From Chitinophagaceae bacterium (lineage in GTDB: Bacteria; Bacteroidota; Bacteroidia; Chitinophagales; Chitinophagaceae), in assembly GCA_024643625.1 (NCBI GenBank), contig JAHEMO010000005.1, positions 1 to 41,475 of the forward strand: DNA of 41,475 bases, written 5' to 3'. Positions 26,932 through 34,776 of this stretch are shown here, one piece after another; the first letter of the stretch is position 1, and every line of letters begins with the position of its first letter. The notes under the pieces were generated by a model. It was not told where the DNA came from, ran no database searches, and saw only the letters and a list, made by a program, of their open reading frames with translations. The translations under genes were made by a program, and so were the position numbers.

Positions 26932-26955
26932 AAAAAAACCTAAGCAGCAGCTTAA
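26932..26955 (-). terminator. Terminator of the chaperone-thioredoxin operon
   Basis: On the minus strand TAAGC, a TGCT loop, GCTTA and then T7 form a short hairpin overlapping the thioredoxin stop codon (26952-26954). It separates the operon from the convergent haloperoxidase gene. Confidence 0.6.
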
Positions 26956-27248
26956 ACAAAATTAAGCAGCGTATTTTTTAGACTTTTCCCATCTGCCATA
27001 CCGGAATGTCGCCATACTACCCTTCCCTTTTTGAAAATAGCAAAAGTTGGAACGGCTTGTATTTGAAGTTGCTGAGCAATTGCCGGGTTGCGGTCAATAT
27101 CTATTTTCAACACTCTTGCACGCCCCTGAACGGCCTTTCCCAACTGGGTTATGGCCGGAGCCATAGCCTTGCAGGGACCGCACCATTCTGCAAAAAAATC
27201 AACAAGCACAGGCTTATCGCCATTAATAATTTCAGTAAATTTTTCCAT
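26952..27248 (-). CDS. Thioredoxin (small, single-domain)
   Basis: This 98-aa protein has the complete thioredoxin fold: KPVLVDFFAEWCGPCKAMAP with the redox-active CGPC (residues 21-24), the DIDRNP loop, the conserved cis-proline region (QIQAVPTFAIFKKG) and the C-terminal helix. It reduces disulfides in the cytosol. Its start overlaps the stop of the DnaJ-like gene by one base (TGATG), so translation is probably coupled and it belongs to the Hsp20/DnaJ stress operon. It lacks a signal peptide. Its central 128 bp are shared almost perfectly with the relic at 15990-16245. Confidence 0.95.
   Translation of the reverse strand: MEKFTEIINGDKPVLVDFFAEWCGPCKAMAPAITQLGKAVQGRARVLKIDIDRNPAIAQQLQIQAVPTFAIFKKGRVVWRHSGMADGKSLKNTLLNFV
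26990..27117. repeat. 128-bp near-identical direct repeat, copy 2 (in intact thioredoxin)
   Basis: This is the partner of 16028-16155 with one mismatch in 128. It lies inside the thioredoxin coding region, from about codon 42 to codon 85. Identity falls sharply at both borders, which is what a gene-conversion tract looks like. Confidence 0.95.
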
Positions 27249-28153
27249 CAGGAATTATTTTTTAGTTCTTCAAAAAGTTGTTGCTGCCGCTCATTCAAAT
27301 GCTCCGGAATGGAAACATTTATGGTCAGGTATAAATCGCCAAATTCGCCTGAGACCGATTTGGGCATACCCTTTCCTTTCAACCGGATGGTGTGCCCGGA
27401 TTGGATGCCTGCCGGTATTTTGAGATTTACTTTTCCGGGCAGCGTTTCCACCGTTAAATGACCGCCAAGCACGGCGGTATACAAATCAATTTTTTCTGAT
27501 GCATACAAGTCATCGCCCTCCCGCTTATAGCGATGATGGGGGAGCACAGTGATTGATGCCATAAGGTCGCCTCGCCCATTGGCGCCAGCTGCACCTTTTC
27601 CTCTTGCCTTTAGTAGTTGGCCGGTGTACGCTCCGGGTTTAGTTGTCAAACGTATTTTTTCATCAGGCAACTCCACAATTCTGGTTGCACCGTGAAAGGC
27701 CTCTTCTAAAGTAATTGGTACTTCCGTTTTGTAATTCGCACCGCGGGAAGCCTTTTTTGATCCCTGATTGCTAAACCTGCCACCGAAAAACTGTTCGAAA
27801 AAGTCCGAGTGTCCACCAGCAGAAAACTTGCCGCCGCCACCAAAAAGATCATTCAAATTTCCGTCATAGTATTGATATCCCCCTTTAGCAAAATCATCGA
27901 AGTTGCTGCTATTACCCGCTTGCCTGTATTGTTTCCAATCCTCGCCAAGCGTGTCATACTTATTGCGCTTTTCCACATCGCTCAATACCTCATAGGCCTC
28001 GCTTACTTCCTTAAATTTCTCCTCCGCTTTTACATCACCGGAAGTCTTATCGGGATGATATTGCACGGCCAACTTGCGGTAAGCCTTTTTTATTTCGGCA
28101 GCCGAAGCATCGCGGGAAACGCCAAGTATCTTATAGTAATTTTTATAATCCAT
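27248..28153 (-). CDS. DnaJ/CbpA-type co-chaperone
   Basis: This 301-aa protein has an N-terminal J domain ([20 protein letters not shown], then [18 protein letters not shown] with the HPD tripeptide that triggers DnaK ATPase), a Gly/Phe-rich linker ([20 protein letters not shown]) and DnaJ C-terminal substrate-binding domains ([38 protein letters not shown]). It lacks the CxxCxGxG zinc-finger repeats of DnaJ proper, so it is of the CbpA class. I start it at ATG 28153, giving the canonical J-domain start; the longer frame upstream has no J-domain sequence. It is the middle gene of the Hsp20-DnaJ-thioredoxin unit and overlaps thioredoxin by one base. Confidence 0.93.
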   Translation of the reverse strand: MDYKNYYKILGVSRDASAAEIKKAYRKLAVQYHPDKTSGDVKAEEKFKEVSEAYEVLSDVEKRNKYDTLGEDWKQYRQAGNSSNFDDFAKGGYQYYDGNLNDLFGGGGKFSAGGHSDFFEQFFGGRFSNQGSKKASRGANYKTEVPITLEEAFHGATRIVELPDEKIRLTTKPGAYTGQLLKARGKGAAGANGRGDLMASITVLPHHRYKREGDDLYASEKIDLYTAVLGGHLTVETLPGKVNLKIPAGIQSGHTIRLKGKGMPKSVSGEFGDLYLTINVSIPEHLNERQQQLFEELKNNS

Positions 28154-28197
28154 ATTATTTAAAACGCATAGTTTGAATTTTATACACCGAATGCTAA

Positions 28198-28222
28198 ACG
28201 GGGGAAGCACTGCCTCCCCCGT
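28198..28222 (-). promoter_or_regulatory. GC-rich hairpin between Hsp20 and DnaJ genes
   Basis: ACGGGGGAAG (28198-28207) and CCTCCCCCGT (28213-28222) pair with one mismatch around a 5-nt loop. There is no T run after it on the minus strand, so it may attenuate rather than end transcription, or protect the 3' end of the Hsp20 message. Confidence 0.45.
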
Positions 28223-28245
28223 AAACGTAAGCGGTTAAGCATGGC

Positions 28246-28698
28246 CTAGTTAACTGAAATCATTTTTGCAGCCTTAGGCTTTGCTGCTTGTTTTTTGGGA
28301 AGAGTTATGTTTAAAATACCGTGATTGTAGTTCGCATCAATTTGCTCATCTTCAACATCTTCAACCGGCAGACGGAATGAACGACTGAACGAAGTGTAGT
28401 TAAATTCTTTGCGGGTATATTTTCCCTTTTCACCTGATTCCTTTTCTTCCCTACGCTCGCCATTAATGGTTAACACGCCATTTTCTAATTCGAGCTTAAA
28501 ATCTTCCTTTCTCAATCCCGGCGCCGCTACTTCAATAGCATAATCATTCTCTGTTTCTCTCACATTAACCGATGGTAATGTAGATCCAAGCGCGCTAAAG
28601 TTTTTATCGCTCCAATCAAACCAATCTTTGGTGAAAAAATCATCAAAAAAAGTTGTTGCCATCGGGAAGAGCGAATTTGATTTCATTAAAGTGCTCAT
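28246..28698 (-). CDS. Small heat-shock protein, Hsp20/alpha-crystallin family
   Basis: This 150-aa protein has an alpha-crystallin domain at about residues 48-140 (LPSVNVRETENDYAIEVAAP, GLRKEDFKLELENGVLTING) and the conserved C-terminal ILNITLPKK anchor. Its N-terminus is short and rich in Phe and Trp (FFDDFFTKDWFDW), which is typical. It holds unfolding proteins for refolding by DnaK/DnaJ. It is the first gene of the minus-strand stress operon; the DnaJ-like gene starts 92 bp downstream. A perfect AAGGAGG Shine-Dalgarno sits four bases before its ATG, unusual for Bacteroidota and consistent with a highly translated stress gene. Confidence 0.95.
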   Translation of the reverse strand: MSTLMKSNSLFPMATTFFDDFFTKDWFDWSDKNFSALGSTLPSVNVRETENDYAIEVAAPGLRKEDFKLELENGVLTINGERREEKESGEKGKYTRKEFNYTSFSRSFRLPVEDVEDEQIDANYNHGILNITLPKKQAAKPKAAKMISVN

Positions 28699-28702
28699 AA
28701 GG

Positions 28703-28709
28703 CCTCCTT
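28703..28709 (-). promoter_or_regulatory. Strong Shine-Dalgarno of the Hsp20 gene
   Basis: AAGGAGG on the minus strand lies four bases before the ATG at 28698. Most genes in this window show no such motif, so this is a notable exception and fixes the Hsp20 start. Confidence 0.7.
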
Positions 28710-28836
28710 TTTGTTGGTTAAAAAACTGGTTTACCTAGTATAAAATACAAACCTTATTCCATACCCTAAAACAAGCCATTTTAGCACTTTTAGCCGTCGA
28801 AAAAAGACGCAGTGTCAGGTTGAAAAGCAGACAAAA

Positions 28837-28854
28837 GCCACCCTGTCAGGTGGC
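28837..28854 (-). terminator. Probable terminator of the RDD gene
   Basis: On the minus strand GCCACC, TGACAG, GGTGGC and then TTTTGTCT form a six-pair hairpin with a T-rich tail, about 180 nt past the RDD stop at 29035. The rest of the 336-bp gap 28699-29034 holds the upstream region of the Hsp20 gene and one tiny ORF on the opposite strand; I recognise no other element in it. Confidence 0.5.
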
Positions 28855-28864
28855 TATCACAAGA

Positions 28865-28984
28865 ATGCAGTATTACATCGAAAAAATGAAAGGGAATCAG
28901 TTTACAACGCTAAGTTTCGAGTGGCCTAAACCGAATGAAAAACACAACCGCCTCAGCCCTAAATCGGTTTTAAAAAGCAAGTAA
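28865..28984 (+). CDS. Possible 39-aa small protein (uncertain)
   Basis: An ATG-initiated ORF on the plus strand encodes a basic, proline-containing peptide (MQYYIEKMKGNQFTTLSFEW, then PKPNEKHNRLSPKSVLKSK). There is no hydrophobic segment and no clear ribosome-binding site. It lies alone in the gap between two minus-strand genes. It could be a chance ORF. Confidence 0.2.
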   Translation: MQYYIEKMKGNQFTTLSFEWPKPNEKHNRLSPKSVLKSK

Positions 28985-29034
28985 AATGACAGGTACAACA
29001 GGACTCTTTTTGTCGCTAATTCATGCCCAATAAC

Positions 29035-29817
29035 CTACTCTCTTGTGGCCAGATAGTTATAATCGGCCAGCAATTTCTCCAAAAAGTCAATCACGTCATC
29101 GTCGTTGCTTATTTGCAGCACTTCCTTCACTTTGGCTGCTATTCTAAAGGCGGTGTCATATCTCCCCGATTTGCGGGTTTGTACAATCACGGATTTTATA
29201 GCATTGATATCACGGTCGCTCAGCATCATCACATTGGGAAACAGAACTTTATAATTACTCGGCATTATTTCCCTGAAAATAGTATCGTCAACTGAAAATC
29301 TCTGTCGCAGATTAACCACCGCAGTACCGGCAGCAAGATCGCCCAATCGTTGTCCTTTATTACTTACGGCTATCACCACAATCACTACCAAACCCACCAG
29401 CCCCGCCACCAACAACTGTGCAAACAATCCAAAATAAGAAATGCCCATACTACCAAATACAATCGGCCACTCCCATATCCTGAATATCCAGCGCATAAGG
29501 TATTGCCCTATGCCAGGTTCTCCACCCTCTATGCTCAACACCCTCAGGCCTGTGATCATTTTGCCAATGGTCTGGCCGTCAAAAATCACCTCCATTATAA
29601 GCGGATACAAAAGCATGGGTAGCGAAACCAATAACAAATCGATACCAAGGGGATAGTGTTGCGATTTAAATAGTTGTAAAATCAAAAAGCGTCCGGCATA
29701 GCCAAAGGCAATAACCACCGTGATATCAAGCACCCATGCCGCAATTCGCCTGGTAAGGGGGCTAGACTCAAAATCGAGATAAATATTATAGGGTGTGCGT
29801 ACAGATACAAACGACAT
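29035..29817 (-). CDS. RDD-family membrane protein
   Basis: This 260-aa protein has three to four hydrophobic segments (ITVVIAFGYAGRFLILQLF, LLLVSLPMLLYPLIMEVIF, FAQLLVAGLVGLVVIVVIAV). The RDD signature occurs in order: an N-terminal RRIAAWVLDITVV, GQTIGKMITGLRVL after the second helix, and GQRLGDLAAGTAVV after the last. A cytosolic C-terminal part of about 75 residues (SDRDINAIKSVIVQTRKSGR) follows, as in the RDD proteins of the MoxR-associated cluster. The function is unknown, possibly transport or envelope maintenance. It diverges from the SpoIIM gene with 127 bp between them. Confidence 0.88.
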   Translation of the reverse strand: MSFVSVRTPYNIYLDFESSPLTRRIAAWVLDITVVIAFGYAGRFLILQLFKSQHYPLGIDLLLVSLPMLLYPLIMEVIFDGQTIGKMITGLRVLSIEGGEPGIGQYLMRWIFRIWEWPIVFGSMGISYFGLFAQLLVAGLVGLVVIVVIAVSNKGQRLGDLAAGTAVVNLRQRFSVDDTIFREIMPSNYKVLFPNVMMLSDRDINAIKSVIVQTRKSGRYDTAFRIAAKVKEVLQISNDDDVIDFLEKLLADYNYLATRE

Positions 29818-29911
29818 ACCATCAATTAATATAGCAAGATACGGGAAAGGCCGATGTAATACCTCCGGCCGTAAGGCACACGACTTCGCAGGGATAAAAG
29901 GGGAATACCGC

Positions 29912-29919
29912 TATTTTTG
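29912..29919 (+). promoter_or_regulatory. -7 box of the SpoIIM-DUF4350 operon
   Basis: TATTTTTG matches TAnnTTTG exactly and lies 25 bp before the SpoIIM ATG. The -33 region is weak (TTCG near 29885), so a second factor may help. Confidence 0.5.
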
Positions 29920-29944
29920 AAAACAGCAAAAAAATAATCGCGGT

Positions 29945-30997
29945 ATGCGCGAAGCCTTATTTATCAAACGAAACGCTGATAAGTGGAAACAATATCAGCA
30001 TGAAAATACCGATAATCCGGATGAGCAGGCCGACAGGTTTATTACCCTGTTGGACGATCTTGCTTATAGTAAAACCTTTTATCCGCAAAGCAAAGTAACC
30101 CGATGGATTAACGGCATTGCAGTACATACCTACAACAAAATATACCAAAATCGAAAAGAGAAGTATGCAAGACTGAGAACATTTTGGGTTACGGAATTGC
30201 CGCTTACCATTCGCAAGTATCACCCGCAACTACTCTTCACTTTTGCCTTTTTTGCTTTATCTGTTTTTATTGGTGTCGTTTCATCCTCAACCGATCCTGC
30301 ATTTGTAAAAGGCATTTTAGGTGAAGAATATGTAGCCATGACAGAGGATAATATTGCTAATGGTGATCCCTTTGGTGTTTATAGGGATGATGATCGCTTT
30401 AGCATGTTTATGGCTATCGCTTTCAACAACATAAAAGTGGCTTTCCGCACATTTGCATACGGCATTTTTTTTGGCATTGGTAGCATATGGATACTGTTTT
30501 ACAACGGTATTATGGTGGGCGCTTTTGAGCAAATGTTTTTTGCCCGTGGCTTTGGGTGGCAAAGCATACTGGTAATATGGATACACGGCACCATCGAAAT
30601 TTTATCGATTGTAATTGCCGGTGCGGCAGGCATCATTTCGGCATCGGGCATACTATTCCCGGGTACCTTCACAAGGTTTCAGGCATTTAAGAAAGCCATT
30701 CGCGATGCATTGAAAATTATTTTGGCTCTGGTGCCATTATTTGTTATAGCCGCTTTGTTGGAGAGTTATGTTACCTATCTGATGAGCAATAATGTAGCAG
30801 GAAAAAAAGGCATTTACCTGCCCACATGGTTGGCAGCAGGCATACTTTTGCTTTCCCTGACCTTTATGGTATGGTATTTTGTCTGGTATCCCATTTTACT
30901 TGAAAAACAAAAGAAGAAACTAGAGGAAGACACCCCATTGCATCCGGATAATGCATTAGAAACTTTACTACTCTCCAATCCTGAACCGACACTATAG
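29945..30997 (+). CDS. SpoIIM-family integral membrane protein
   Basis: This 350-aa protein has a soluble N-terminal part (MREALFIKRNADKWKQYQHE) with DEQADRFITLLDDLAYSKTF, then about six hydrophobic segments, including LLFTFAFFALSVFIGVVSS, FAYGIFFGIGSIWILFYNG, VIWIHGTIEILSIVIAGAAG and LKIILALVPLFVIAALLES. The GxWxHGTxEI motif is diagnostic of the stage II sporulation protein M superfamily (here IWIHGTIEILSI). In non-sporulating bacteria these proteins are of unknown function and occur with RDD, MoxR and DUF58 genes. Its stop is one base before the next gene's ATG, so the three genes 29945-32935 form one operon. Confidence 0.9.
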   Translation: MREALFIKRNADKWKQYQHENTDNPDEQADRFITLLDDLAYSKTFYPQSKVTRWINGIAVHTYNKIYQNRKEKYARLRTFWVTELPLTIRKYHPQLLFTFAFFALSVFIGVVSSSTDPAFVKGILGEEYVAMTEDNIANGDPFGVYRDDDRFSMFMAIAFNNIKVAFRTFAYGIFFGIGSIWILFYNGIMVGAFEQMFFARGFGWQSILVIWIHGTIEILSIVIAGAAGIISASGILFPGTFTRFQAFKKAIRDALKIILALVPLFVIAALLESYVTYLMSNNVAGKKGIYLPTWLAAGILLLSLTFMVWYFVWYPILLEKQKKKLEEDTPLHPDNALETLLLSNPEPTL

Positions 30998-30998
30998 C

Positions 30999-31724
30999 AT
31001 GCGGCACATTATTATTGGCCTATTATTATTTTTATGCACCCTGCCTATGTGCGCGATGGCGCAACATCCTGATAGTACTAATACGGCTAATGATGAATCA
31101 TATTTTGAAGATGACATTCCCTTGCAACAACCCACCCAACTGAGGCAGTGGGAGGCGGACAGCATTGCAGCCATAAGAAAGCACGAGGGGTATGGGTATA
31201 TGCCATGGCTCGATAGCTTGATAAGGTCCCGTAAAGCAGACGAAATACCTGTTGCCAAAACAGAAAAGACCGGAAATCTAATTGCCGGGTTTATCAGGCT
31301 TCTGCTCATACTAGGCATTGTTGCCATAATTGTTTGGTTGCTCTCCTATTTTGTATTCGGCAAGCGCAACATCTTTCGCAACAGCAAGCAATATGAAAAC
31401 CTGATAAACGATGAAACAAATACTGCCGAAGAACCAACGGATATAAGCAGTTTGGAAAAAGCTATTAAACAAGGCCAGTACCGGCGCGCAACCAGAATCT
31501 TATTCTTACTTACGCTGCGGCACTTGCAAAGCAATGGATATATACATCCGGCTCCACATAAAACCAATTATCAGTACCATCGAGAAATTTCAGATATTCA
31601 TTTGCAACAGGAATTTGGCAATCTGTTGTTATACTACGAATACATTTGGTTTGGCCATTTTGAACCAACGCCGGCACAGTTCGCCATCATTCATAAACAA
31701 TATCAAGCATTTTTAACACGATGA
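30999..31724 (+). CDS. DUF4129-like single-pass membrane protein
   Basis: This 241-aa protein has a signal peptide (MRHIIIGLLLFLCTLPMCAM), an acidic periplasmic stretch, one transmembrane helix at about residues 91-113 (IAGFIRLLLILGIVAIIVWL) and a cytosolic C-terminus with KAIKQGQYRRATRILFLLTL and LLYYEYIWFGHFEPTPAQF, the pattern of DUF4129 tails that follow SpoIIM in Bacteroidota. The function is unknown; the position between SpoIIM and DUF4350 genes argues for one membrane complex. The start lies one base after the upstream stop, and its own stop overlaps the next start by four bases (ATGA). Confidence 0.7.
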   Translation: MRHIIIGLLLFLCTLPMCAMAQHPDSTNTANDESYFEDDIPLQQPTQLRQWEADSIAAIRKHEGYGYMPWLDSLIRSRKADEIPVAKTEKTGNLIAGFIRLLLILGIVAIIVWLLSYFVFGKRNIFRNSKQYENLINDETNTAEEPTDISSLEKAIKQGQYRRATRILFLLTLRHLQSNGYIHPAPHKTNYQYHREISDIHLQQEFGNLLLYYEYIWFGHFEPTPAQFAIIHKQYQAFLTR

Positions 31725-32935
31725 AATTGTTGCTTTTAGCAATGTTGGGGATGATTATGCTGATGGGATGTGGCGACGCCAACAATCCACAGGTAAATGA
31801 AACCTATACCCTGCGGGCAGAGGACGATAATCCATTTGGTGCATCGGCTTTCTACAGGCTGCTGAAACAACAATACCCTTATGAACTAGAATCCTATAAT
31901 CTTCCCTTTGCACGATGGTACAAAGACGATTATGCAAGCGATAATGAACTCCCAACAGGTATCACCTACTGCATTATAAGTCCACGCATTATGGTTTGGG
32001 AGGATGATGCATCGGTAATGAAACTATTTGTAGAGAATGGCAATACGTTGGTGATTGCCTCAGACTATTTTTCAGCCGAACTACAGGCTGCTTTTGGCTT
32101 TAAGCACACAGATGAAAACGAAATGTCTCCAACGCGTTTCCCATTTGAGGAACACAAGCCCGGCAACACTTTTATGAAAGTTGGCGATGGTGATAGCGTA
32201 TTGTTCAGAAATTACAGTTACTTCTACACATCTATGCACAATACGTTAGTACCACTGCATAATGAGCAAAAAGATACTATTGGCCTGAATGAAATATTGG
32301 AACCCGATGTATTGCAGTTCAAGTGGGGAAGAGGAAAAGTAATTGTAGTTACTAACACCAGATCCTTGAGTAATTATTTTCTGCTTAGTGGCAATAATAT
32401 AAGCTTTGCCCAATGGCTGATCAGCTACTTCCCATATGATATAAATCGAATGGTTTGGGACAAATTCTATGCTTCCAATCCTTATCGGAATCCACCCAAC
32501 AAATCAATATTTGAGGCCTTTCTGAAAAATGAAGCCTTACGCTGGGCCTTTTGGATTACCCTATCAGGCGCACTGCTATGGCTGATATTGAGTTTGCGCA
32601 GAAAACAACGCATACAGGAAGAACAGTCACCCAATATAAATGACAGCATTGCTTTTTCCGACACCATAGCAAACCTCTATTACAACCGACACGATAATAA
32701 AAACATCGCCTTGAAAATGGTTAATCATTTTGTAGATGCCATACGACAGCGATATTTCATTCCCGGACCAATACTGGATAATAATTTTGCTACTACAATT
32801 GCTGCAAAAACAGGTGCCGACATTACTATCACAGAATCGCTTTACCAGCAAATAAGAAGTGTACAGGAATCATATACCATCAGCGACCAGCAACTGATGC
32901 AACTCCATTTTACTATCCGGAATATACTTAAATAG
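31721..32935 (+). CDS. DUF4350-like membrane-anchored lipoprotein
   Basis: This 404-aa protein starts with a lipoprotein-like signal (MKLLLLAMLGMIMLMGC). The central region (NPFGASAFYRLLKQQYPYEL, RIMVWEDDASVMKLFVENGN, TLVIASDYF) resembles DUF4350 domains, a GATase1-like fold without obvious catalytic residues. A transmembrane helix lies at about residues 276-291 (LRWAFWITLSGALLWLILSL) and is followed by a cytosolic tail of about 110 residues. It is the last gene of the operon. In other Bacteroidota the MoxR ATPase and DUF58 genes follow; here a minus-strand gene lies 19 bp beyond the stop, with no terminator visible. Confidence 0.75.
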   Translation: MKLLLLAMLGMIMLMGCGDANNPQVNETYTLRAEDDNPFGASAFYRLLKQQYPYELESYNLPFARWYKDDYASDNELPTGITYCIISPRIMVWEDDASVMKLFVENGNTLVIASDYFSAELQAAFGFKHTDENEMSPTRFPFEEHKPGNTFMKVGDGDSVLFRNYSYFYTSMHNTLVPLHNEQKDTIGLNEILEPDVLQFKWGRGKVIVVTNTRSLSNYFLLSGNNISFAQWLISYFPYDINRMVWDKFYASNPYRNPPNKSIFEAFLKNEALRWAFWITLSGALLWLILSLRRKQRIQEEQSPNINDSIAFSDTIANLYYNRHDNKNIALKMVNHFVDAIRQRYFIPGPILDNNFATTIAAKTGADITITESLYQQIRSVQESYTISDQQLMQLHFTIRNILK

Positions 32936-32954
32936 CCTGCGATAACGGCGGTCA

Positions 32955-33686
32955 CTATACTGATGGGCCCGCGGGTTCATTGCTAATGTATCGGGCTAGC
33001 GAGCGCTTGGCAATAGGTAATAAGGTTTCCTGCAAGGGCATGCTGATGCGAGAAGCAATACAATACACTGCCGGAACACTAAGCATAGCAGACTGTTTTA
33101 CCAATTCATGCTTAATAGATTCGGGCGATACCGTCCAACTGATTCGCCAGCTTGATACATATTGTGTAGCCAGAGAACGGTAAGTTTCGTTGTGCCGGTC
33201 GAACCTGCTAATACGGTACTTGTAAGCATGTGCATCTGTAGTATTTCCGTCACGTAATAAAAAATAACCTTCTGTATTGTCCGCAGGAATTAGTCCAACG
33301 GGCTCTATCTCCAAATGACTCTCTACCATTTCATAAATGATAGTGCCGTCTTCAATGGTATTGCGAAAGTTTTTAATGGCGTACCCAATAATATCTTCCA
33401 TTTCCTGCATCACGTCATCATCATCAATCATGTGTTGGTACAAAGCTGTAATCCGCTGCATATCAATACCGGAAAGCCTTTTGGGAAATTGTTGCTGCAG
33501 AAATGACTTATTCCGCTTGAACTGCATGAGATTGTTATAATGAAAAATAAGATCAGCCAGGGGCGGGTATAGTTTGTTTTCGTCGAACAATTGATTCACC
33601 TGCTGCAAATAGGCCAGCAGGGTATATTTCTTAGATTCAAAATCTACATACCCTTCGGCAAACCAGGTTTCAGATAACTGTTTCAT
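32955..33686 (-). CDS. Conserved hypothetical protein, about 243 aa
   Basis: I do not recognise a named domain. The protein begins MKQLSETWFAEGYVDFESKK and has no signal peptide or membrane segment, so it should be cytosolic. It is helical and rich in acidic residues around 95-105 (HMIDDDDVMQEMEDIIG). The C-terminal two thirds contain LARYISNEPAG and SWRISWTVSPESIKHELVKQ. The overall pattern fits a lineage-specific Bacteroidota hypothetical family. It is transcribed alone and converges with the DUF4350 gene 19 bp away. Its upstream 211 bp precede the lipoprotein gene at 33898 on the other strand. Confidence 0.75.
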   Translation of the reverse strand: MKQLSETWFAEGYVDFESKKYTLLAYLQQVNQLFDENKLYPPLADLIFHYNNLMQFKRNKSFLQQQFPKRLSGIDMQRITALYQHMIDDDDVMQEMEDIIGYAIKNFRNTIEDGTIIYEMVESHLEIEPVGLIPADNTEGYFLLRDGNTTDAHAYKYRISRFDRHNETYRSLATQYVSSWRISWTVSPESIKHELVKQSAMLSVPAVYCIASRISMPLQETLLPIAKRSLARYISNEPAGPSV

Positions 33687-33897
33687 AACGATGTTTTAGG
33701 ATGATTAGCTATCGTAAATTAATAAAACTTACTGAACAGCGCTTTTTTCCAGCTAACAAGGGTCAAATTTTGTTGCCAAAATTTTCGTCACAGATTGAGG
33801 GCATTCCGTCACATAATATTATCAAGCATAAAGAGTTATGCAAACTTTGACCGTAGATACCAATCCGATCATCAAAAAATCAATTAAAAAATTTGCT

Positions 33898-34578
33898 ATG
33901 AACAAACTCAAGTTTCCTATCGCCTTATTAAGCCTTTTTGCATTGCTGCTAATTTCCTGCGAAAAAACAGCATTGGTGCCAACGGAAAAAGAAACTATTG
34001 CCAACTCAGCCCGGTATCGAAAGGCATTGGGCCAGGCCATCAAAAGCATTGCCGAAAAAGAATTGCAGGACGCAGCGTCTGTGCGCTCAGGCAGCAGCGA
34101 TAATGGCAATGGCGCCGAGTTTATCATCCCTTTTTCAACCAGCGAAGGATTTGGTGCCGGCCGGCTTATTTTTGAACCCTTCAGCTTAGAACTTGTGGAG
34201 TTCAGTACTGAACTTGGCGCTAAGGACTTTACCAGAAAAAATCCGGATGGTACGGTTACCATGCACATCAATTCCAAAAAAGCGGATGCATTTTATACTA
34301 AGAATCTTTTTGGCACGGATCCGGCACTTACAGGATCGAATGCTACACTAATGGTCAATTACACTGGTGTTGTAGTTGACGAACCATTATTTGACGACGA
34401 GTGGAATATCATCGGTTATGTGCAGCGTCTTCGGGTTTCGGACGACAGAAATGCAATATCAGTTTTAGGCATGGGAAACGTGAGAGATGAAGAAAATGGA
34501 GGACCATCCTATTTTCTTCAATTTAAAGCCACAGACCAACCGGGTGATGGCCGCAGGGCTGTATGGACATTAAGATAG
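33898..34578 (+). CDS. Lipoprotein of unknown function
   Basis: This 226-aa protein starts with a lipoprotein signal (MNKLKFPIALLSLFALLLIS, then C). Mature residues start EKTALVPTEKETIANSARYR. The following region contains FIIPFSTSEGFGAGRLIFEP and MVNYTGVVVDEPLFDDEWN, a soluble, mostly beta-strand-looking protein. I cannot assign a family. The ATG at 33898 is preferred over an in-frame ATG at 33838 because only the former begins with the signal. A strong terminator (34596-34629) follows directly. Confidence 0.7.
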   Translation: MNKLKFPIALLSLFALLLISCEKTALVPTEKETIANSARYRKALGQAIKSIAEKELQDAASVRSGSSDNGNGAEFIIPFSTSEGFGAGRLIFEPFSLELVEFSTELGAKDFTRKNPDGTVTMHINSKKADAFYTKNLFGTDPALTGSNATLMVNYTGVVVDEPLFDDEWNIIGYVQRLRVSDDRNAISVLGMGNVRDEENGGPSYFLQFKATDQPGDGRRAVWTLR

Positions 34579-34595
34579 TAACCCCAAACACTTCA

Positions 34596-34629
34596 AAAAA
34601 CCTTCCTTCATGATAAGGAGGGTTTTTTT
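34596..34629 (+). terminator. Rho-independent terminator after the lipoprotein gene
   Basis: AAAACCTTCCTT and AAGGAGGGTTTT pair with one G-U position around CATGAT, followed by T7. It lies 17 bp after the stop at 34578. Confidence 0.8.
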
Positions 34630-34719
34630 GTTTAAAGATTGCCACACTACCCTTAGCGTGGTGTGCATAGCAATTGTATTGATTGGACTGTTAAAGCACC
34701 AACACAAGTACAGCGACAA

Positions 34720-34748
34720 CAAAAGCCCCGCTTTATAAGAGCGGGGCT
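34720..34748 (-). terminator. Rho-independent terminator of the E2 gene
   Basis: A perfect 9-bp GC-rich stem (AGCCCCGCT / AGCGGGGCT) with a 7-nt loop, followed on the minus strand by TTTTGTTG, sits 29 bp past the E2 stop at 34777. Confidence 0.8.
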
Positions 34749-34776
34749 AATAAGGTATGCTGATACCGGACCGTGA

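Noticed and set aside
28741-28800. TTAGCACTT upstream of Hsp20 as a CIRCE (HrcA) operator
   Set aside because: Only one half resembles TTAGCACTC; the matching GAGTGCTAA arm at the 9-nt spacing is absent.
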